Shown in pieces: positions 56,881 to 64,000 of a stretch of 64,000 nt of DNA. A program made the position numbers and the translations under genes. Within the stretch, counting starts at the first letter, position 1, and every line of letters starts with the position of its first letter. The DNA comes from Proteles cristata cristata (taxonomy: Eukaryota; Chordata; Mammalia; Carnivora; Hyaenidae): contig JAESUZ010003490.1 of NCBI GenBank assembly GCA_017311185.1, positions 372,001 to 436,000 of the forward strand, in the 5' to 3' direction. Below the pieces are notes generated by a model. It searched no databases. It had not been told where the DNA came from and saw nothing but the letters and a program-made list of their open reading frames with translations.

Positions 56881-57640
56881 ACTATTTGTGTGGCTTACAT
56901 CAGTTAGGAGACTCTAACAACCAGACCTGAACATAAATGAGCAGACAAAATGGAAAGAAAACACACACACAAATAGGCAGCCAGAAGAGAAAACAAGTCA
57001 GAACTAATAGAGCCCCTTCCATCAATATGACTTGCTAGAGTGCAACAAGTGACAGTCTGAACCCAAACAAAGATATTGATGGAGACTCAACTGCACCATA
57101 AACCTGGAGCTAAACTGCATGATTTCCCAACTCAACAGCTCAGCAGATTAACTGAAGGAGAGGATGGTCACTGGAGGTAAGTGGATGATGTATCTCAAAG
57201 CCCAGAGCAAAGATATAAAGAAGGATGCTATGGGAAGAGAGAAGTTTGGAGAGAGGTATCTCAAAGACTCAATACGTGAAAAACAGAAGTTCAAAAAAGA
57301 ATTGGGAAAATAATTAATTCCTTAAGAAATAATAGGGAGAAAATGTATCCTGAGTTGAAGACAGATCTGAATTTACCTGTTAAAGGGGGTCCTCAAGTTC
57401 AAGGCAGAGCTGATGACAAATAACATGCATTGGGAAATATTCTGGCAAAATTCATGAATTCCTATGACAATGTGACTATATAGCAATCTTCTAGGTAGAA
57501 AGAACAAGTTACCTACAATGAAAAAGTGGTGAGAAAAATATTGGACTTCTCATCTATAATGTTAAAGGCTAAAAGATAATGGAGCAGCATGGGAAGGCTG
57601 TGTAAGAATACCATAAAAAACAATATGAACTTTATTATTT
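56881..57640 (+). mobile_element. HAL1/old-L1 ORF1-like fragment, sense
   Basis: 'gagaaaatgtatcctgagtt', 'gacttctcatctataatgtt' and 'ggctaaaagataatggagca' resemble sense L1/HAL1 ORF1 (the region equivalent to ...SLSTETLEARRQWSN...). Many stops; ancient. Confidence 0.5.
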
Positions 57641-58074
57641 GCTAAGGCACAATGCAAATACTTGCTGTTATTCAAGTTGACGGTTCATCAATTTCCCCTA
57701 TATTCCACTGGTTAAAACTCAGTCATGTAGCTCCATCATTGCAAGGAGATGGGACAGCTGGGGTTCATGAGCAGGATGACTTATGCCATAAAACAAAATA
57801 GTACAGAAGAGAGAATAGAGGTGAAGACCTTGTAAATATTCCTTACTTGGGATTTTCTGATTTTTTTACCTAATTCTTATGGTAAAATAAATCAGATCCT
57901 TGATTCAGTCTATTAAATACATGGTGCCTTTCACTCATTCATTAGATACTTCTTTAGATGAGTTTATGCTACCAGCACCTGATACACACAGAGACTCTAA
58001 GACCAAGAAAGATCCTTGCTCATGTGGATCTAGTTGGCGTCCTGATATGACATGAAGCATTAGAGGCCAGTGTA
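57641..58074. other. Unassigned DNA
   Basis: No gene or named repeat seen. Confidence 0.35.
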
Positions 58075-58260
58075 CAGTATTGCGTAATGGTTTTGGAACC
58101 AGATAGATCCCAATTTAAATTAAAATCCTGACCATGACAGAGCCATTTTGAGACATTGAGAGAATTATTTACTCTCTAAAAAACACAATTTCCTCATATA
58201 TATTGTGGGTATTGTCATATCCTACAGTATTGTCTTTATGATAGTTAAATAATCAACCAA
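58075..58260 (+). mobile_element. MIR SINE
   Basis: 'taatggttttggaaccagat', 'aaaacacaatttcctcatat' and 'gatagttaaataatcaacca' follow sense MIR. Confidence 0.65.
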
Positions 58261-59048
58261 TAATGCAAGAAGCACAGACTTCCTAGATCTTAGAAATCTG
58301 TGACTACAAGAAAATAAGATCTCATACATTTATTAGAAAAATTAGTTTCTTAACATTAAAAGCTTCATGATCACTATTAACATCTATAGAGTAGTACAGA
58401 AGGGTATAAGGTGAAAAGTGCTCATCTTTGCTTCTAGTCCTTTAGGCAATCATATTTACCCATTCTTGCCTATCTTTTCAGAGATTTTCTATGTGTTGGT
58501 AAGCATCTTCACATATATGTGTATGCTTTAAAAGCCTCAAATGGACATGCTAAACAGTGTTCTGTATCTTGCTTGCTCTACCACAAAATATACCTTGGAC
58601 ATTTTCTTATATCATTATATATAGCCCTCTCTAACTTTTTTAAATGGCTCATTAATGCTTTATAGGTTGTGTGTATATCATGGTCTAAAAGTTCCCTACT
58701 GGTGGATATTTGTCTTGTTTACCAACTTTTGCTATGGGCTACAAAATACACCTGTGTATATGTGTATCTGGACACATAAGTGAATGTATCTGTAGGGTGA
58801 ATTCCTAGTAATTCAGTAAGGAGCACAAAGGATTGTGCATTTTATATTTTGATAGAGCTTGCCCAGTTACCTTCCACATGGTTTGTACCAATTTCTATTT
58901 CCATCAACAATTAATAAAAGTGCTTCCCACCTCTCACTACAGTCATCACTAAAATTGCTTTTGAGGTGAAAGGAGTTTCCCTTGTTGTTCAGTGTGCATT
59001 TCTTTAATGACTAGTGAGGCTGAGCTTCTTTTCCTGTTTATCACCATT

Positions 59049-59067
59049 CAATTTTTTAAACGTTTAT

Positions 59068-59105
<38 letters not shown>

Positions 59106-59278
59106 AAAGATTGGGTAGGGGAGGAACAGAAAGAAGATTAAGACTGAATCCCAAGCAAGCTCTGCACTGTCAACGCAGAGCCTAATGCAGGGCTTGAACC
59201 CAAGAACCATGAGATCATGATCTGAGCTGAAATCAAGAGTTGGGTGCTTATTAACCCACTGAGCCACCCAGGCGTTCC
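59049..59278 (-). mobile_element. CAN-SINE, antisense
   Basis: (GA)n at 59,071-59,102. Exact 16-bp duplication 'cctgtttatcaccatt' at 59,033-59,048 and 59,279-59,294. Confidence 0.97.
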
Positions 59279-60088
59279 CCTGTTTATCACCATTTTAATA
59301 TCTCTTTCCCCTCAGATTATGTCCTTTGCCATTTTTCATATTTTCTCTCTTTAATAAATACTTTTAAAGAGTTATCACTATAAGGATATTATCATTTTTG
59401 TGTCAAAGGCATTATAAACATTTTTCAATGTGCTATTGTTTAAAATTTTTGTTCCAAAAACTTTACCCCAGAGTCATATTTATTATCTTTTTAAATGTAT
59501 GGTCTCTGGGTTTTGTGCCATCTTTAGGAAGGACTCTCTTATTCAAAGATTAATTTGAAAAAGTACTTATGTTTCTCTTAGCACATTTGGGGTACTTTTA
59601 AAAAGTATTTGAATCTTTGTTACACTTGGAATTTATTTTTGAATAAGGATCAGGGTAGATGTCTAGCTTTATTTTTTTTTGAAATAAATTGGTAGTTATA
59701 CTAATATCACATAATGAATTTTTGATAAATCTTTCCATTACCTTCACTTGTATACTTTCCCCACTATATATCGATAGATATTTTGGTATTTTTGGTGTCT
59801 CTGTACTATTCATTGGTTTATCTGTGTTTTTAGCACTAATATTACATAGTTTAAATTCATGTAGCTTTATAATTTTTAAAATAACATCTGACTAATTCTC
59901 ACTCATCGTTCCTCTCTTTTGGAATCTCCCTGACCATTCCCACATTTTTATGTTATGAGAGAAATCATTTCTATGAAGTGATTAGACTTGATTGGATTAC
60001 AATGGGTTTATAGATTAGGGAAATTGATTTATTTTTAACATGGGGTCTTCCAGTCTTTTATATTCCTTAGATGAAATGTAACATTTAT

Positions 60089-60309
60089 GGGTGCCTGGGT
60101 GGCTCAGTCAGTTAAACATTCGACTTCGGCTCAGGTCATGATATCACAGTTCCTGGGTTCGAGCCCCACTTGGGGCTCTGTGCTGACAGCTAGCTCAGAG
60201 CCTGGAGCCTGTTTCAGATTCTGTATCTCCCTCTTTCTCTGACCCTCCCCTGCTTATGCTGTCTCTCTCTCTCTCAGAAATAAATAAAACATTTTTAAAA
60301 TAAAAAAAA
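60089..60309 (+). mobile_element. CAN-SINE, sense
   Basis: Full sense SINE from 'gggtgcctgggtggctcagt' to 'aaataaataaaacattttta'. The target duplication is not clear. Confidence 0.95.
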
Positions 60310-60500
60310 ATGTCCTGGATGTTTCTTATTAAGTACTTCTGAGTATCTTAATTTTTCATTCACTATTGTAAACTAGATTTTTAAAATTCCATTATATTTT
60401 CTAATGCTTTTTTTTTGTTGTTGTTTTTGTTGTTATCAACCACTTATTCAAACACTTACTTTTATCCAATACTTACTCTTACTTTTAAGAAAGATTTTCA

Positions 60501-60697
60501 GGGATGCCTGGATGGCTCAGTCGATTAAGCATCCGGCTCAGGTCATGATCTCACAGTTCGTGGGTTCGAGCGTTGCATCGGGCTCTGTGCTGACAGCTCA
60601 GAGCCTGGAACCTTCTTTGGATTCTGTGTCTCCCTCTCTCTCTGACCCTCCTCCATTTGTGTTCTGTCTCTCAAAAATAAATAAATGAAAAAAAAAT
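60501..60697 (+). mobile_element. CAN-SINE, sense
   Basis: Sense SINE with exact 16-bp duplication 'ttaagaaagattttca' at 60,485-60,500 and 60,698-60,713. Confidence 0.97.
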
Positions 60698-60788
60698 TTA
60701 AGAAAGATTTTCATTTAATTCTCTTAGACTTTCCAAGTATAAATCACAGTATTAATAAATAATGATCATTTTTCCTTCACTAATTTTT

Positions 60789-61450
60789 TTTTACAAATAG
60801 TTTATTGTCAAATTAGTTTCCACATAACACTCAGTGCTCATCCGCACAAGTGCCCTCCTCCATGCCCATCCCTCCTCCCCCCCACATCCATCAGTCCTCA
60901 GTTTTTGTCAGCATTCAAGAGTCTCTCATGGTTTGCCTCTCTCCCTTTTCCCCACCATTTCCCCCTTCTTCTCCCCCTTGTTCCTCCGTCAAGTTCCTCC
61001 TAATCCTCCTATACGTGCAAACATATAATATTTGTCCTTCTCTGCCTGACTTATTTCGCTCAGCATAACACCCTCAAGGTCCATCCATATTGCTACACAT
61101 GGCCAGATTTCATTGTTTCTCATCGTCATGTAGTATTCCATGGTATAGATAAACCACATCTTCTTGATCCATTTGTCTGTTGATGGACAATTAGGCTTTT
61201 TCCGTTTTGGTTATTGTTGAGAGTGCTGCTGTGAACATTGGGATCCATGTGCCCCTATGCATCAGCACTCCTGTATCCCTTGGGTAAATTGCTAGCAGTG
61301 CTATTGCTGGGTCACAGGGGAGCTCTACTGTTAATTTTTTGAGGAACGTTCACACTGTTTTCCAGAAGGGTTGCACCAGTTTACATTCCCACCAACTGTG
61401 TAGGAGGGTGCCCATTTCTCCACATCCTCACCAGCATCTAGAGTCCTTTG
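60789..61450 (-). mobile_element. 5'-truncated L1, antisense
   Basis: Reversed L1 3' end: 'acaaatagtttattgtcaaa', 3'UTR G-tract complement (60,867-60,884), then the ORF2 C-terminus up to 'caccagcatctagagtcc'. Same family as the full-length L1. Target duplication unclear. Confidence 0.93.
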
Positions 61451-61692
61451 ATTTTTTTTTATTTTAATTTTTTGTGTCAGACTGCACTGAATAGTATTCC
61501 CAGAAAGAAGTTACATAAAAGTGGTAATTTGTCTTTTGTTAATATTTTGCTTATGCTAATGTTAAATATGTTAATATTTTGTTTTTGTGACAATTTGCTT
61601 TTTTTCTTTAACAGGAATATTTATAATAATTTACCATTAAGCTGTTAGCATAGTTTGAGATACTATGTTTTTTCATGTTAAAGAAGTATCTA

Positions 61693-61826
61693 GGGGTGTC
61701 TATGTTTCTCAGTCAGTTAATTGTCAGACTCTTGATCTCAGCTTAGGTCTTGATCTCAGGGTCATAAGTTCAAGCTTCATTCTAGGCTCCACACTGGGCG
61801 AAAAGCCTACTTAAAAAAAAAAAAAA
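61693..61826 (+). mobile_element. Old CAN-SINE, sense
   Basis: Diverged tRNA-like head ('ggggtgtctatgtttctcag') and 'ctccacactgggcgaaaagc', with an A-tail but no CT tract. Possible duplication 'a(g/a)tatct' on each side. Confidence 0.8.
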
Positions 61827-62175
61827 GGAAATATCTCTTGTGACTTTTTAGCATCTATTGAAATGAGTGTATGCTTTGGGCCCTTTCACTTATTAATGTG
61901 GTGACTTGTAATAACATATTTCTTAACATTGAACTATCCTTGGACTTCTGAACAAACCCCAGATGGTCCTGACATATTACTGCACAAAGTACTGCTAATT
62001 TTTTTTGTAATACTTTTAAGTTTTGCATTGATATACACTAGTTAGACTGGACCTTACATCATAACTTTGTAAGATATTTGTGTTATTATATAATTATAAT
62101 GGCTATATAATTATAATATGGAATCTTGCTTCTTACTCTGCCTTCTGGCATGGTTTTAAAAACACTGGTACTCCA

Positions 62176-62297
62176 GGGCACCTAAGTGGCTCAGTTAGTT
62201 AAATACCTGACTCTTGATCTCAGCCTGTCTTGATCTCAGGATCATGAGTTCAAGCCCTGCATTGGGCTCTGTACTAGGTGTGAAGCCTAAAAAAATA
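62176..62297 (+). mobile_element. Old CAN-SINE, sense
   Basis: 'gggcacctaagtggctcagt' to 'tactaggtgtgaagcctaaa'. Same older type as 61,693. Confidence 0.82.
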
Positions 62298-62393
62298 TTC
62301 ATGCTCTTTGACTGTTTTTACAATTGGTCCGTTTAATTTTTCTCTCTCTTAAATTTTGGCAGTTTCTATTTTTAATGGAAAAAGTCTATTTCT

Positions 62394-62600
62394 GGGGTGC
62401 CTGGGTGGCTCAGTCAGTTACACCTCGGACTCTTGATTTCAATTTAGATCATGTTCTTGTGGGACCAAGCCCCATGTCCAGCTCATGTTGACAGCACAGA
62501 GCCTGCTTGGGATTCTCTATCCCTCTCTCTATCCTTCTCCCACTCACGTGCACTCTCTCTCTCAAAATAAATAAATAAACGTTTTTTAAAAAAGAAAAAT
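62394..62600 (+). mobile_element. CAN-SINE, sense, first of a tandem pair
   Basis: 'ggggtgcctgggtggctcag' to 'aaataaataaacgtttttta'. The left flank 'aaaaagtctatttct' (62,379-62,393) recurs only after the second SINE, at 62,807-62,821. Confidence 0.93.
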
Positions 62601-62606
62601 GTCCAG

Positions 62607-62806
62607 GAGCACCTGGGTATCTCAGTCGGTTAAGCCTCCGACTTCTGCTCAGGTCATGATCTCACGTTCATGGGTTCAAGCCTGGCATCAGGTTCTGTGC
62701 TGGTGGTGCAGAGACTGCTTGGGACTGTCTCTCTCTCCCTCTCTCTCTGCCCCTCTCCCACTTGCATGCTCTTTCTCAAAATAAAGAAATAAACTTGAAA
62801 AAAAGA
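62607..62806 (+). mobile_element. CAN-SINE, sense, second of a tandem pair
   Basis: 'gagcacctgggtatctcagt' to 'aataaagaaataaacttgaa'. Same orientation, directly after the A-tail of the previous SINE. Confidence 0.93.
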
Positions 62807-63289
62807 AAAAAGTCTATTTCTTCCAAGTTTTAAACTATATTTTAAGCAAATGTTTCTCAAAATTAATTTCATTTCTTGTCTATGGTTATTTTTCTATTCT
62901 TATTCCCTCTCACTTTTCCCCTTGATTAGTCTAGGTAGTGATTTATCTAATTTATTGTTCATTTTAGTTACTGTTCTTTTTCAAAGATCCAGGTCACATA
63001 TGCATCTTCTTCTTTTATTTATAGTTAATTATATTCTGTCTTTACATTTGTTGATTCCTATAATTTAATTTGCTTAGGATTTTTCTTCTTTTACTACTCT
63101 GTAGAAGGCATTTTGCCAAATGCTTAACTATTTAATATGCTTTTTAATTAATATATAGAGTTATTAATTTTGATTAATTTAGTTCTAAATACAGTTTCAT
63201 TTAGATCATACAGATTTTTGGTTTTTTGTACTTGTTTTATTAAAATTTATCAAAGTTGTGTGTTTATATTACTTATAAGCTCAAATAGT

Positions 63290-63760
63290 TTTGTATAGCT
63301 TTGTTATTGACACAGGAGCTCCCTGTTCTTCACATGTTGGTTGCAGGTAGATGTGGAAATAGTAAGATAAACTCTAACACTTATTCATTTACGCTTTCCT
63401 CCTCTTATTACCTACTTGACCTGCCATATGCTAGGGAGTTGCTAAGGAAGGGGCACCAGGGATACTCAGCGGAAACTTTGTGTGTGGAAAGGGCTCTATT
63501 CCTGCCTCAGCCAGGACAGTTCCTTTTATTTATGTTGCACACACTGCTTCATTTGAAGACTTCATAAGAAGACAAATTTCAACCGCTGATAGTGTTTAAA
63601 AGTCATTAAACTTACATATATGTACAGTGTTTATATGGAGACCCAGTTGTAAAAGCTCAGTACGTTGCTAGACTCCAAGAAGCCATTGATGGTAAAATTC
63701 ATTATTATTTAATATGGCACTAAGAAAGAAAAAAACCCTCTATAGCCCATTAGATTATGA
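63290..63760. other. Unassigned DNA
   Basis: No named repeat. The 88-aa + frame 63,301-63,567 has no recognisable domain. Confidence 0.35.
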
Positions 63761-63773
63761 CACAAATCATACT

Positions 63774-63774
63774 T

Positions 63775-63809
<35 letters not shown>

Positions 63810-63811
63810 TT
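63774..63811. repeat. (TTTA)n microsatellite at SINE tail
   Basis: About nine TTTA units, derived from the A-rich tail of the adjoining reversed SINE. Confidence 0.95.
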
Positions 63812-64000
63812 ATTTTATTTTTGAGAGAGAGAGAGACAGAACACAAGTGGGGGAGGAGCAGAGAGAGGGAGACACTGAATCTGAAGCCAGCTCCAGGATC
63901 TGCGCTGTCAGCACAGAGCCCAACATGGGGCTCAAACTCTCAGAGTGTAAGATCATGACCTGAGAGGAAGTCAGACACTTAACCGACTGAGCCACCCAGG
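63812..64000 (-). mobile_element. CAN-SINE, antisense, cut by window end
   Basis: (GA)n, then the body and head up to 'gccacccagg', where the window stops. Its right edge and right target duplication are outside. The frames at 63,757-63,963 and 63,810-63,995 are SINE-derived. Confidence 0.95.

Larger units (their letters stand above)
58400..63290 (-). mobile_element. Ancient L1 (3'UTR to RT region), antisense, heavily interrupted
   Basis: Successive + strand blocks follow antisense old L1 in order. These are 'tggacattttcttatatcat' (58,597), 'gtgaattcctagtaattcag' (58,798), 'tttctttaatgactagtgag' (59,001), 'attatgtcctttgccatttt' (59,316), 'ttacacttggaatttatttt' (59,620) and 'tttttcaaagatccaggtca' (62,978). 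Eight later SINEs and one L1 sit within it. Stops throughout. Confidence 0.75.

Noticed and set aside
63774..63811. CRISPR-like or designed tandem array
   Set aside because: Simple (TTTA)n microsatellite from a SINE tail; no spacers. No CRISPR array is present anywhere in the window.

Overview
The window is mammalian nuclear DNA from a carnivore, most likely a felid. Two things show this. There are about 27 copies of a tRNA-derived CAN-SINE whose head reads ggggcgcc(t/c)gggtggct and which ends in a CT-rich stretch and an AATAAA/A tail, unlike the dog SINE head. There is also one family of carnivore L1 LINEs in several states of decay. The family assignment rests on recognition by eye and was not checked against a library.

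I can support no host protein-coding gene, tRNA, rRNA or CRISPR array. The open frames outside L1 are short, match nothing I recognise, and mostly lie inside repeats. The window is therefore either a gene desert or the inside of a long intron.

Layout. 1-1590 is an old antisense L1. 2.1-6.6 kb holds L2, MER5A, MIR and a long antisense L2 whose reverse-transcriptase motif is still readable, cut by a MER20 that is itself cut by an L1 tail. 7.2-7.7 kb is an old LTR. 8.4-9.1 kb is an ancient L1 3' end with two SINEs in it. 9.8-14.2 kb has MIRs, SINEs and two young L1 3' fragments. 14,524-14,965 is a complete solo retroviral LTR with a 5-bp target duplication. 15-18.6 kb is mostly unassigned. 19.5-21.6 kb is an antisense old L1. 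22-36 kb mixes SINEs, MIR/L2, L1 tails and unassigned DNA. 36.9-39.3 kb is old L1 riddled with SINEs. 40.2-41.5 kb is MER5A plus a 1.2-kb L1. 42-48 kb is mostly unassigned with MIR, MLT1-like and L2 pieces.

The dominant feature is a full-length L1 on the minus strand (48,171-55,147). It has a 1.9-kb CpG-rich 5'UTR promoter, an ORF1 and an ORF2. The endonuclease and reverse-transcriptase catalytic residues are intact, but both ORFs are broken by single-base deletions and one stop codon. Past its 5' end lie a 300-bp polypyrimidine tract, a MaLR-like LTR and a HAL1/L1-ORF1-like fragment. 58.4-63.3 kb is one ancient L1 into which at least eight later elements have inserted.

The elements act together only as a retrotransposition record: L1 proteins are the machinery that mobilised the SINEs and the L1 copies themselves, as A-tails and 10-21-bp target duplications show. 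I found no convincing undescribed system. The best leads are the L1 promoter architecture and lesion pattern, the solo LTR, and several precisely dated nested insertions.
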